This document shows positions 47,581 to 59,501 of a stretch of DNA of 64,000 nt, piece by piece. A model generated the notes under the pieces. The model had not been told where the DNA came from. It worked only from the letters and a program-made list of their open reading frames with translations, and did not search any database. Numbering within the stretch: position 1 is the first letter of the stretch; each line of letters opens with the position of its first letter. A program made the translations under genes and the position numbers. The stretch is from Nosema muscidifuracis (taxonomy: Eukaryota > Microsporidia > Nosematidae): positions 769,207 to 833,206 of the forward strand of contig JAIOKI010000003.1 of assembly GCA_028335825.1 (NCBI GenBank), in the 5' to 3' direction.

Positions 47581-48501
47581 ATGCAGCTATATGATATTCT
47601 AAAATGCAACAAAAATGCCACTCAAGATGAAATCAAAAAGGCATACTGCAATATCATTAAGGTAAGCAACAGTAATTGTAATGCATATACTATTAATAGT
47701 GCATACAAATTACTTCGTAATAATACAAGTAGATCTTTTTATGATTTATATGGAGATATATCAATATCTTTATTGACTTCGATAAGGTATCATTTTGGCT
47801 TTATCTCTTTATGTAATCATATAAATATTCTTAGTTTTATTACTATAATTGCTCTTAATTTAATAGGATTTTTATTATTGCATATGATACCTTATAAATT
47901 TCTGATTGTAGTTGTAAATACATCAACAGTGATTTTCATCTTATCTTTAATTCCTAAAAGTCTTATGTTAATTAGGAAAATAGGAGATACTGATGAATTG
48001 AGAAGATGCATGAATATTGTATCATTTATAGCTTTAAATTATTCTATTAGTAGTTATATGATAATTTACTGTATAGAATTAGAGAATATATATTTGTTAT
48101 GTATATTAAACGTATTATTCGTTTTTTATATATTTATGACTTTACTTAATAGAAGTATAAGTCAAAAAGAAAAATTCAATCCAAAGATCGACATGTTATT
48201 TATACTATTAGTTGGAGTTGTACAGATATCTATATTATGGAATATATACATGTTAATAATATTATCATTATTTATTTTAGGATTTATTGTTGGAATTTTG
48301 AGTAGATTATCTTTGAAGGAGATATTTGTATTCTCTAGTTATATCTGTTATTTATATATCCTGTCTTTATCTTTAAATATATGTAGAACAAATTGGATAA
48401 TGTTTATAATGATATTTAGTATGATGGCTATAATAACTTATAATTTAATTGTGATTGTATATAGATATATTTGTAAAGACCTTCCAAAATATTATTATTA
48501 A
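47581..48501 (+). CDS. J-like multi-span membrane protein lacking the HPD motif, 306 aa
   Basis: Residues 1-60 resemble a J domain: LYDILKCNKNATQDEIKKAY (helices I-II, the usual 'YxxLxxxxxAxxxEIKKAY'), then NSAYKLLRNNTSRSFYDLYG (helix III and 'R..YD..G'). The HPD tripeptide between helices II and III, needed to stimulate Hsp70 ATPase, is absent; the loop reads KVSNSNCNAYT. Residues ~70-300 hold about eight hydrophobic segments (near 80-103, 106-126, 145-165, 170-190, 203-223, 226-246, 250-270, 273-295). The J-like part probably faces the cytosol, with the protein in an ER or other internal membrane. It may be a J-like protein with a scaffold rather than chaperone role. No signal peptide. The CCC motif confirms the start. 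The frame is intact and clearly protein-like. Confidence 0.88.
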   Translation: MQLYDILKCNKNATQDEIKKAYCNIIKVSNSNCNAYTINSAYKLLRNNTSRSFYDLYGDISISLLTSIRYHFGFISLCNHINILSFITIIALNLIGFLLLHMIPYKFLIVVVNTSTVIFILSLIPKSLMLIRKIGDTDELRRCMNIVSFIALNYSISSYMIIYCIELENIYLLCILNVLFVFYIFMTLLNRSISQKEKFNPKIDMLFILLVGVVQISILWNIYMLIILSLFILGFIVGILSRLSLKEIFVFSSYICYLYILSLSLNICRTNWIMFIMIFSMMAIITYNLIVIVYRYICKDLPKYYY

Positions 48502-48679
48502 ATAATTAGACTTAATATTTTTACTAATAACCACATCATTAAATATTAAAAAAGTAAGAAGGATAATAATTATTTTAAATCATGATATCATTGAAAGTTA
48601 AAGAAATATATTGAATAAATATAATATTCTAGAATTATGAAATTATTTAATGATATAAAAAATACAAAAAGTATTTACT

Positions 48680-49320
48680 TAATACACACTCAAAGGTATC
48701 ATCTAAAAACTTACCTTTATTGATTTCTTCTTAAGTCTTTATTATTATATCTCTTTGATATTATATTTGTGATATGAAAATCTATTAGTAATATCTTCAC
48801 TATGATTCATCTCAATAAATTTTAGTAATTTTATTATATCATTGATGTATTTCATTTATTTCTCAACACCTTCTATTAGCCAAAATACGTCAGTAGATGA
48901 TCATTCATTATATAATTATTTAACATTAAAAGTTTGTTGTTCAAAGATATAAGGATAATTTTTTATATTTAGTATGAGTATATTCATTTAAGCTAGAAAA
49001 TTAAAGATTGACTGATTCATAATGTCATTGATTTATAAATTGAAATTATTTTCTTACATGTTTAGATATTTATTCTCGACCAATACTTCTTTACTGTGGA
49101 AGATACAGACATATGTGAATTAATCTTTTAACGAAATAGTATCCATATATATAAAAAGTTTAAAATTTGACATTTATATATTGTTAACCATAATAATAAA
49201 ATTACATACTTGTTCTGAGAACAAAAAAGTTTAATCTAGAATATTAAAATCAATATGTTTAATCTGACTTAAATCTCCACAATAAACATTAAGAAAGTAT
49301 AATTTAAATAATATTTAGTA
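48680..49320 (-). pseudogene. Decayed, divergent superfamily member G
   Basis: One minus-strand frame runs about 200 codons with roughly ten stops. It shows landmarks of the 448-aa gene in order: DLSQIKHIDFNILD (like KDYIPIDLGPLD), DTISLKD-FTYVCIFH (like NTIILPIDEFFLFNKTICMFH), and YINDIIKLLKFIEMNHSEDI (like NIDLIFKYMKFIKEFDFSKL) followed by NRFSYHKYN. The match is weaker than for the other copies, so it is an old, divergent member. It is dead. It lies just downstream of the J-like gene on the opposite strand. Confidence 0.45.
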
Positions 49321-49489
49321 TGTCAATATAATATTATAAAATTTTCTATATAGTGATGGGCTATATCTATTTCTTATAATATTATATAGATCATCTTTTC
49401 AAAAGAATAAAATTATAAAAATTAGATTTTTAGTAAGAGTTTATAATATATGATTAGTTATATATAAATTAATTTAGAAATAATTAAAC

Positions 49490-49650
49490 TTATTTATATT
49501 TTATAGATTTCTCAATTGATACATCTTCACTTGTGGTATCTAATATGGTGAGTGTTCTACTAATGTATATATTAAGGTTTTCTGGAGTATTTAAATTACT
49601 TCTGAATTCTACTATAATTTGATTGTATAAAGTAACACATTTATTATGCT
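49490..49650 (-). pseudogene. Short dead-gene fragment, unknown family
   Basis: About 50 open minus-strand codons read CVTLYNQIIVEFRSNLNT, then ENLNIYISRTLTILDTTSED. The composition is protein-like, but open runs of this length also arise by chance here. No family recognised. Confidence 0.22.
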
Positions 49651-52600
49651 ATGTATAATCTTCATTTTATATTTAGAATGATTAGTTAACAAGTTATACT
49701 TGTTTTCTTTGCTACTTCGACTTTTCTTAGATTGTTAAAGCCAGATATTCATCACTATATATAGATAATATCAAAATATATGTTAGTATATTTATTATGT
49801 GTATGAATCTAAATAATATTAAAAATATGTTCCATAGAATTATTATCAAATATATTCATATATATAGAACATAAAAATTAGACATTAGATAAAAAATGAA
49901 AATTTATAAACTTATTATGGTGCACAAAATAATATATAAAAAATATTTACCTATATAACGACTTTTAATTAATGATCTTCATCTATAAAAATCAGATATT
50001 TTATTATTGAAATTAATCATCATTTTGAAATAATAAAATTATCTTCAGTCATACTTAATGAGGGATAAAATTTAAGATAATATACCACATGTAAAAAGAA
50101 AGTAAATTAAAAATATTAATAAATATCAATTACAATAATTATACTTCATTTAACTTCTAATATCGATCTCTTATGATATACCATTACAATATTTATATAT
50201 TATAAATTTTTTATATTTTCGTTTTATATTATCCTATAATTGAATATATAATACTTCAGTTAATCTTTATTTTACATAAAAGGGATCAATAAATTTATGA
50301 TTGAAAATAAATATTATTCATATGTATATATAAAATATAATACAAGAATTCAGAATTAATTATATTTTTAAAAACTAGTGATATATCTTCTTAAGATGAT
50401 ACATTAATTAAATTATAATTTACATATTTCATAAGTATAAGTACTAATAAATTTATGATATATTAGAAATAATATAATCTTTTTAATTAACTAAAGTTTA
50501 TGATTGTATCTATTATATAAAAAAAAAATAAATATAATTTTTGTCAATAGGAGTAAATAAATTATAAATCTAATAATAATAAGTATATTTATTGTCAGAT
50601 GAATACATTTTGAAATGTCAAATGAGTTAATAAAGAAAACTAGTCTAATATAATAACTTTTAATTTTTAGAGTTCTATCATGTGTTTCTAAATCTTGTCA
50701 TTAATCAATTTCATGTATATGATATATTAAAATGAGTTGAAAAGAGGATGAACCAAAATATAATTAAATATCCCGATATATAAGTAATTATTTACTACTC
50801 CAATCAGAATATATTAAATTTAAAAAACACATATAGCAAATTATATATTGATTAAAATACTTTTATATGATGCTAATATACTAGGGTAAAAATATTCAAG
50901 AATCGTAAAGTTTTTATATATATATATAATAAATAAAATTGAATTTCAAACATTCATTAAATATTCTTATTATATCGAGGGTAAGAAAATAAATGCTATA
51001 ATTCTATAAAAGATATATAAATTAATATTATAGACTATAAAATTATTTTTAATACAAAATATGAACTTATTAAATAATATTATACTAATGACATGTGAAT
51101 TAATTAAATTTTAATGTCAAATTAGAATAGAATGATAATAAGATATAGATATGTATTTATTATAAATATCTTCTTATATTATTCAGATATAAAGTCTAAT
51201 TATATATAAAAAAACAATTGTATTAATAAGTCAATGTAATAATAATTATCATTACATTAGAACCTTAGAGATTTTCAAATATAACAAAATATTTAGATTA
51301 TTGAATATTATTCTATGTATTTAATATATAATTTTTCCCTTCATTGATAAAATTATTATATTGAATATGATTAATTACTAATTATTAATAATAAATAAAA
51401 AAATTTATTAAAAAAATATACAATAAATATTATAATATTTTTATAATTTTTATTTTTTCATTACAGATTTACAGTCTCTTTATAAATAATATCATGATTA
51501 TAGATATAAATAATAAGAAAATTATTTAAATATTTATTATGAAGCAGAAAAAACTCCGAGTTTTGATGATACTTAGAATACAATATAAAACAAATATTTT
51601 TTATTTATACTAATTTCTTCACTTTTTTGTCTCCTCACTGGGGTATATATATATAGAAAATTAATAATTGAAGAGAATAAAAAAATATGTATTATATAAA
51701 CAACTATATTGATATATTTCTATAAACTTAAGAAACATTTAGAATAATATCTGTTCAAATTACATTGATAAGCTAATTAAAAAAATTTAGTTATATTTTT
51801 ATCTAACTAATTTATTTTTGAATAATTCATGTTCAAGAGAATTAATAAGGTCATATATAAGTTTAATTTTACGTCTAAATAGTAAATTTTATAAACACTT
51901 AACAAGAAATATATGACTTAATCAGTAATATCTAGAGTTATTTCATAAAATATAATAATTAAAATAAAATATTTTAGAATCCGTAATTTTATTAATTGCT
52001 ATTTTTGTATAAAAAATTTATATTATTATTGTTATTTATAAATGTAAATATTTAAAATTAAGAAGATTATAATTATAATAATGGCTAATTAATTGAGATA
52101 ACTATTACTCTCTTTAGTCGATGATGTGATAATAGATCAGGATGAGATAATTGTATTTAAATATGTACTTATTGAAATATTATATGTATAAAATTAATTA
52201 CATATATATGATATATATGAGAAGACTATTTATATAAAAATAATATTAAAACTTAATACTGCTATGAAAGAGAAATTATAATTCAAGTTTTCATAATTAT
52301 CAGAAACTTTGTTTATATTAGTTTATAAATTAAATATTACAAGGTTATTAATATTCATAGAAATAAATATATATCTGAGAATTGGAATAAATAGATTCTT
52401 TCTTTATTAAAACATATTTAGAAAATTATGATATAACTATTAAATTGAAAAACTATCTAATATGAATTAGTCAATAAAACTTCTGTATAAGTATAAATTA
52501 AATTAATTTTATTATTATAACAAACCTCAACTAACATTATATAACTTATCAAGATGAATCCCAAAAGATAAACACTATAATAATAAATCTAAAAAAGTAT

Positions 52601-53080
52601 AATTATTTTGAAATTCTTGATTAAAATAATTTTTTATAATATCTTATGCTTCGTTATTTATATTTAATTTACCAGATAAAATTAATTAATTAAAGTCTTC
52701 ATATTCTTTTTCTTTATTATTTTTACTTATTTTTTTGATGAGATCTTTTCTATGCAAATGACCAATAAAAAATTAGTGTATACTTGAATATTATATGAAT
52801 GGAATTCTTATATTCATAAATAATAGGTTATTATTAGATATAATTTAGAACTTATTCTCATTAGTATATGATATTCAATATCAATTAGTCTAGAATTATG
52901 ATTAATTATAGAAAAGCCTTTAGTATCTTAAGAAGGGATAAATAAAATTCTTGAAATGATCAGTATTTTATATATAAAATATATTCTTGGTCTTAACATG
53001 ATCTAAATTATCATGAATTAATTTGATTGATGATAAACATAAAAGAGTGAAATATAGAAAATATGAAGAATGAATAAAAT
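49651..53080. other. Gene-free AT-rich region
   Basis: 3.4 kb without any supported gene, RNA or element. It contains low-complexity stretches (for example the TA run near 50915-50930 and a TATA run near 51640-51655). Confidence 0.5.
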
Positions 53081-53084
53081 GTCA

Positions 53085-53430
53085 AATTACAGTATCTGTC
53101 AGTTGAACTTTTTCACAGACTAGATGAAGGTTTTTAAGTGTATCATTTATTTTATCTGGTTTTAAAATCTCACATCTGAATATTCTATTTTCAAGCATGT
53201 TAAAATATAATGATATCATTATCTTTTATTTATATTATGATATTATTGACCCGAAAGATTGCATCATGTATATTAAATAAGCTTCAGTAATAAATCTTGG
53301 AATTATTATTGTCAATATAGTTTCATATTTTAACATATGAATAAATATAATCTTCAAAGAATAATTTAGAAGTATTATGAAAATATAATTTTGGATATTA
53401 TTATAATTCTTATGTAAAAAAATTAAAATA
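53085..53430 (-). pseudogene. Dead-gene fragment, unknown family
   Basis: One minus-strand frame of about 110 codons with only two or three stops. It contains MLKYETILTIIIPRFITEAY, then MLENRIFRCEILKPDKIND and TLKNLHLVCEKVQLTD. The last part is distinctly protein-like (C, P, D, E, H use). I considered a sliding-clamp N-terminus but the match is too weak to assign. Likely a remnant. Confidence 0.35.
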
Positions 53431-53791
53431 ATCTCATATATTCTATATTTTATTAGTAATTATGAAAAGATTCATATAATATATTAGGATATCAAATAAA
53501 AAAAAGTCGAAATGTAAAATTTTAAGAAAATAAAACAATAAGTCTATTTACAAATATAATATATATCTTTAATATTATAATAGACTTATTGAGAATAAAA
53601 AATCTTTTAGTTAAAATTAAAATTACTTAAGAAAATATTATAAATTACACATTTGTATTATTGACTTAGAAATATCTAATTGTAACTATCCTATATTAAT
53701 AATACTTTGATCTTTACATATTTCATACTAAATAGAAGAGTGTATAAAAAAGCTTATTTAAATAGAAAATCAATTTCTTTTTTCATAATGA

Positions 53792-53914
53792 AATCACATA
53801 AATAAATTAAATATTATATTATTTAATATATTACTCAAATATAATAAATTTTATTAATTAGAATCACATAAATAAATTAAATATTATATTATTTAATATA
53901 TTACTCAAATATAA
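53792..53914 (+). repeat. 53-bp exact direct repeat, two copies 70 bp apart, upstream of the 54028 gene
   Basis: 53792-53844 and 53862-53914 are identical over 53 bases. They start aatcacataaataaat, with a 17-bp spacer. Exact identity shows a very recent tandem duplication. The region lies 110-240 bp upstream of the start of the next gene. Confidence 0.9.
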
Positions 53915-54027
53915 AATTTAATTTACTATATAAAGAAATAAATTTTATATTATTAAATTTATTACATTAGACATTAAATTTTGTTTATTTTTAATTCATT
54001 ACCTAAAGATTTTAAATTTTTTACCTT

Positions 54028-54714
54028 ATGAATTTTATTTTTTTTGCAAGTGTTTTATCAATTAAAGATAATTGGATGGAATTTGATATATTTGGAAAAT
54101 TTTTAGATAACACTGATGATATTATCTTAGATACTTTTGGCTTTTATAGGTTTGATTTATTTGATGGAGTTAGTTTAGTAGAAGAAATCAAACTAAATAC
54201 CCAAGAATTATTTGAAGATAATATGTTATATCTATCAGAAAGATTTAAATATTCTGGTATACAGAGAGAATATTATATTAAATCTAATGGATGTATTATG
54301 TTTTCTGCATTATTTTTTAATAGCAAATTGTTTGATCCAAGTAGAAAACATCTGATTGAGTTAGCTAGCAAACTAAACATTATTATTCGATCTACTGATA
54401 ATAAAAAAAAAGAGATTTTGGATAAATGTAAACCTTTTGATACTTATGGAGATATCTGTGGAAATTTCAATTTTACTAATGAAAAATCTATCTTACACGT
54501 TCTATTAAAATCATATAGGTATGATGGCACAGATAGAAAAGAATATATGTCTGTTTTTAAGAAAGCTTTAATATATTTGCTTGAAAAAATACGTAAAGAT
54601 AAATATTCCAGAAGTAGTTTTGAAGATTTTAATAACATGAATATTGAAAATTTTTATGATGTTAACTATGAAATATCTAATAATTTTAAAATTATAAATG
54701 ATGAGATTTCATAA
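54028..54714 (+). CDS. Putative secreted protein, 228 aa
   Basis: Intact 228-codon gene. ACC lies 2 nt before the ATG (TTTTTTACCTTATG), a typical start context. Residues 1-11 (MNFIFFASVLS) are a short, weak signal peptide. The rest is hydrophilic and has no membrane span. It has three cysteines in the middle (within YIKSNGCIMF, ILDKCKPFD, GDICGNFNF) and a helical, charged C-terminal half. No family recognised and no similarity to the 448/541/544-aa superfamily was seen. Protein-like composition and a good start motif support a real gene. Confidence 0.75.
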   Translation: MNFIFFASVLSIKDNWMEFDIFGKFLDNTDDIILDTFGFYRFDLFDGVSLVEEIKLNTQELFEDNMLYLSERFKYSGIQREYYIKSNGCIMFSALFFNSKLFDPSRKHLIELASKLNIIIRSTDNKKKEILDKCKPFDTYGDICGNFNFTNEKSILHVLLKSYRYDGTDRKEYMSVFKKALIYLLEKIRKDKYSRSSFEDFNNMNIENFYDVNYEISNNFKIINDEIS

Positions 54715-55639
54715 TTTTGTCTATTTACAATTTTAGAAGATAAATTTAAGAAAATATTATATGTTAACTAATAAATTTTATTAACTATTATTCATTTATT
54801 TTACTTTATTAAATATACTTATAAAATTTTTATTCTCTATTAATTTTTACTTTATTAATTTCCATAAGAATAAATAGACTATCATTAATTCAATATTCTA
54901 TTAAAAACAACACTAATAATAAGAATATCAACAAAGGTATATTTTTACACATATTAAGTTTATAAATTTAATCTTACTAGAAATTTATATATTATAATTA
55001 TTTTTTAGAAACAATTACTTTGTATTAATAATATTATATAAGATAACTGAAAGTAGCTTCTTAATTTGATGTCTATATATAATTTTTAAAATGACTTTAC
55101 TGAGAATTCAAAGAGAAATATACAATAAAAAGAATAAACAATGAAAAAAAATAAAAGTTTATTTATACATAATATAGAGATTTATTATATCATAGAAAAA
55201 AATAAATACAAGGAATAAAAATGTAACTAATATATTGTATCTTTTTTTTTTAAAATCGTTACTCCTTATAGAAAGATTGTATCTTGAAAGACTATAAAAT
55301 AGTCATAAAATATCTTTTATCGGATTCAATTCATAAGACCATAAAATTTACAAGCTATAAGTATTGAAATAGTAAGTATATAAAATGATTATGAATATAA
55401 AGACTAAGTATAAATAATGGATTTAATGAAATTGAAGAAATGAAACACATCAATAAATTATATAACTTGATAAATATGATAAAACATTTAAAAGTCGAAG
55501 ATGGTGACCTTTTATATAGACATTTATTTTTATATAAATAATATTATTGATAAATACGACAGAATCTTGTAGGGATGAAAAATAAAGATTTATAAAAATA
55601 ATTTGGACATAATAATTCACATGATATTAATTTTTTTAT

Positions 55640-56170
55640 TCGATACAAAAAATTTAGAACGTATCATTAGAGTAGTAGGTCTAATAAAAATATTATTCTT
55701 TATATTATCTTGTAATCCTAAAATTAGTAAAATAATAAATAATAAAGCTGAGATTATTGACAGAAATATCATAGAATAAAATATATACTGCTGATAGACT
55801 ATTGTTCATAATTTCAGAATCAATAAACTTGTAGTAATTTTCAATATGATTTGAATTTCTTTTTATACTTTCTTCAGATTAAATTCTATACACTAAGGTT
55901 AGTTCATACATCCATCTCTTAAATCATAAACTTTACATAATATATTGACGAAATCTTCATAAATAGCAAAAAGTTTTATTAAAACATTATTAATAATTTG
56001 TTATTCATATCAGTATGTATTAATTTATATCTTGAAGTTTTTAAAAATCAAAGAAAAATTAAAATATTCGTTATCGAACCATAAAAAATCAAGATCATCT
56101 ATACCACATTGTTAATCGATTTTATATTTCCTATACATTCAATTTCATCGTGATTTAGTATAATTTATGA
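55640..56170 (-). pseudogene. Dead gene for a membrane protein with a C-terminal span
   Basis: One minus-strand frame shows, in order, CGIDDLDFLWFDNEYFNFSL, KLFAIYEDFVNILCKVYDLR (then DGCMN), a decayed middle, and a hydrophobic stretch (MIFLSIISALLFIILLILGL) followed by a polar tail. Several stops interrupt it. The layout (cysteine-containing domain, then membrane span) recalls the 255-aa protein at 26591, but no residue-level match was seen. No family recognised. Confidence 0.38.
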
Positions 56171-57867
56171 AAGTCATGAAAACATTTATGAGATAATAAT
56201 AACTCATATTTTGTTATCAGATAATTTTAATATATTATAAAATATGTAATGATTGTATCTTTTTTAATATCACTTTGTCGTAAACATAGAATTATTAATC
56301 AGTGTTAGACTTTTATAAGTTAAGTGTATTTAGTAAAAAAATAAATACTAATATTGAACATCATAACAACAGAATTTTTGTATAGATTTAATGTATGTGA
56401 ATTATTAATATCATAGAAAAATCAATGATATATTATTGCTTTATGTTTTTAAATCTATTTTGATGTTAAAAATGAGAAAATATATATTTTCGTATCTATT
56501 GCAAAAAAATTATTTATTTCTCATCAGTGAAATATTTTCGATGTATTGATATACCCCTAAACAATATAAAAAATAAACTATTTATATCATTTATAGATAA
56601 AAATAATAAGAAGTATTAAGTACTACATTTTACATTTATTTTACTAGCATTTGTTAATGTGATTGATTATTATTTAGATAATTCAATTTTTCATTATTAA
56701 CATGATAATATCCATAGACTTATGACAATCATATAAAAATTACCATATTTGTTAAATTGTTTTTTTTTTTAAATATCTGTATTGTAAAACATTCTTCTGA
56801 AATTATATTTTCTTAAAACTTTTACATAGTGTTAATTGAGATGTTTGTCATATTATAAGAATTGTATTGATGATTTGTTCTAAACATTGTTAATATATTA
56901 TAATATCTAGAAAATAATTAGAATTAATAAATATATGAATATCATTCTAGAGAAGAAATTAAGAGATATAAATACACACATGTTTTCTTTTAGAAAAATA
57001 AAATATATTGATTAGAAAAATGATTATAAATTTACAATGATCTTTAGACTGTTAATATTAAAGAGAAATGAAAATATATATTTTATAATGATACGTTTAA
57101 TTTCTTACTTAAAAATCAATGTATCATATCTCGTCTATTTTTACAACTCACATGAATTATATTGTGAATAGTCAATAATTGATATTTATAAATTCTATAT
57201 TCATTGATGGTATTAAAACAAAAGATTATATTAATCCTATAAAATAGCATTGTAATAATTATCATAATTTACTTTGATTATAAAAAATACATTATTAGTA
57301 ACTAAGAGTCAAAATTATATCACAATGAGCATAAGAAGTAAATTAATAATAAATTTAATATATTGTAGATAATTGAGAAATATTTGTTATTTACACATGA
57401 AAATTTTATTGTTTGATTTAAAAATAAATTAAAAATTTAAATAAATTATTTAGCACTATAAAAAGACTAAATGTGTATGAAATATATTTAGAAACTAATA
57501 ATGATTTTGAATTTAATTAAATACTAGAGACTTTAAATTATGATATTTTTTACAATAATTACTTTTATATATATGAATATAAATCAATTAATCAGATCTT
57601 AGATTCAATAAAAAAATTAAATTATATGTTTATGTAAAAACACTGAGTTTAAATTAATAATTTAAATATATGTCTTTGTAAACAATATTTTATATACTAT
57701 CATACAAAAAAATATCAAGTTTAAAAAATTAATTAAAAGATAATTTAATTTAGATAAACACAAAATGAAATAATATATAATAAAATCTAAGAAAATTAAA
57801 ATTATTTATTTGAATTATGATTATGTCAAATTTAATTTGTTTTATGTTAAATAATAAATTTTTTTAA

Positions 57868-57869
57868 CC
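57868..57869 (+). promoter_or_regulatory. CC start-site motif of the 57873 gene
   Basis: TTTTTTAACCTTAATG: CC lies 3 nt before ATG 57873, as in the other genes. Confidence 0.45.
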
Positions 57870-57872
57870 TTA

Positions 57873-58271
57873 ATGAATATCATTTGTATTTTATTTACAA
57901 CTATATTTACTGCTGATCTTAAAAAGACAAAAAATACAATTTTAAAATCTGATTCTATTTTATTAAAAGATATCACCGACTTTTATATTGAAGAAATGAA
58001 TAAAGAAGGATTTAAAAATGCTCCTATATTATTAATTGATTATAAATATACACAATATACTAAAATTATTGAAGAATTTGAAGGAGAATTTAAAAAAATC
58101 ACCTTAAAAGATTTGCCAACAGGTTTTAATATAAAAGCTTAAGTAGAATCACATCCCTGTCCTCTATCACGTAAATGTAAAGATGCTGTGTTCTACTATA
58201 AAACAACACCAAATAGTGTTTTAATAAAGGGTGGAGATAAAAATATAAACTCACTAACGAATAAATTTTGA
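57873..58271 (+). pseudogene. Small secreted protein gene with one in-frame stop (132 codons)
   Basis: It starts at ATG 57873 after a CC motif, with signal peptide MNIICILFTTIFTA. An 89-codon frame ends at TAA 58140-58142. The same frame then continues for 42 more codons of clearly protein-like text (VESHPCPLSRKCKDAVFYYK, then SVLIKGGDKNINS) to TGA 58269-58271. The downstream part contains both cysteines (as C-x6-C) and the least AT-biased codons, so the ancestral protein almost certainly included it. The single TAA is the only visible lesion. It is either a recent nonsense mutation, a base-call error or, less likely, a read-through stop. Family unknown. Confidence 0.65.
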
Positions 58272-59095
58272 TTTGAATAATGTAATTTACACTTAAAGTA
58301 AAATTTGAATGAAATATTATTAATGTTGTAGACCAAAATTTTACTTGATTTCTTTCTAATTTTAACGTTTAATTATTTTCAGAATACTTAACTAGATGTT
58401 AAACTCTATTATAGTAAACATATAAAATAAATATAAAATATTTTATATAGAAATTTTAAAGAATGTATATTGACTAGTTCTAATTAAAAACTTTGACGTA
58501 GAAAAACTTCTTGACGATAAATTTACAAATTTCTTATGAATTGATATAATAAATATTACAAGATGTGAAGGTTTAAATGTTTCTTCTGTAGAATTAAATA
58601 TGACAAGATCATAAAATCTTTTGAAAAATTAAGTTATATCTTACATAGAATACTGAACAAATAAAATATTGTATCAATTGATAAACCATTTAATTTGAAA
58701 TATATATTCATTCCAGAATCTTATTAATACTTTATAAAAAATTTCTCTTGACTAGGAAGAAAAAGACATCGATAGCATTTAGATGGAAAATTAGTTAAAT
58801 TAAAATACTAAACACAAAGATTACTTATATAATTATTTTTTCATTCATGAAGAATTTTGTTATGATTTGACGTATGGATATTTTAAATAATCACAAATAT
58901 TAAATTAGCATTGACAGACAGATAATTTATTTAATATTGGTCTTATATTACTCTGTTGTGAATATTGAAATAATAAAATATGTAAGAATAAATAAATTAT
59001 AAATAATAGATAAAAGTTAGTGATTATGATTATTATATAATTAGTTTCATTTATATAAATTTTATGTTATTTTCTAAAATAAATTTTTAATCATA
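58272..59095. other. AT-rich spacer
   Basis: No gene, RNA or element recognised. Confidence 0.5.
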
Positions 59096-59098
59096 CCC
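59096..59098 (+). promoter_or_regulatory. CCC start-site motif of the 59100 gene
   Basis: TCATACCCTATG: CCC lies 1 nt before ATG 59100. It decides the start, because the longest uninterrupted frame begins only after the internal stop and lacks an early ATG. Confidence 0.55.
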
Positions 59099-59099
59099 T

Positions 59100-59501
59100 A
59101 TGATATCATTTCTTGTACTACTTAACATACTAAATAAAGCATACTGAACAAACAGAACGTCAGAACAAGAATATGAAAATACATTGCATGCAAAATATAA
59201 CTTATCTGAAAACATTTTAGATCCTTATATCACTATAAAGCATGTATCAGAACTTGATCAAAATATCTTGCTTGATCATTTTACAGTTATTTTGTGTTTT
59301 TTTATTTCAATAATTATCTTGATATTTATTATGAGTATATTGTTTTATTATCAAAGTCGTAATTTACATAGAGTAGCAGTTTATATCATATATATACTAT
59401 TAGGTTTTGCAATTTTACTACCTTTTGTGGTTTTAATGTTAGAAGATTATTTTTATAATTTGAATCAGGAATTATGGATTTCTTTCAATAAATTATTTTA
59501 A
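59100..59501 (+). pseudogene. Small two-span membrane protein gene with a stop just after the signal peptide (133 codons)
   Basis: ATG 59100 begins MISFLVLLNILNKAY, a good signal peptide, followed by TGA (59145-59147) at codon 16. The same frame then stays open for 117 codons to TAA 59499-59501. It reads TNRTSEQEYENTLHAKY, a short lumenal domain with N-x-S/T sites, then two membrane helices (about codons 60-83 and 93-113) and a polar tail. The motif, signal peptide and downstream frame agree, so this is one gene with a single lesion. Architecture matches the 118-aa protein at 21797, though sequences are not obviously alike. It is the last gene before the telomere (0.9 kb away). TGA read-through or a base error are alternatives to a recent pseudogene. 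Confidence 0.65.

Larger units (their letters stand above)
54715..57872. other. AT-rich intergenic region containing one dead-gene remnant
   Basis: Apart from the remnant at 55640-56170, nothing is recognisable on either strand. Confidence 0.45.

Noticed and set aside
53085-53220. Possible sliding clamp (PCNA-like) N-terminus
   Set aside because: The opening MLENRIFRCEILKPD is reminiscent, but the following conserved residues do not align.
54444-54638. Minus-strand open frame of 64 codons
   Set aside because: Antisense to the secreted-protein gene 54028-54714.
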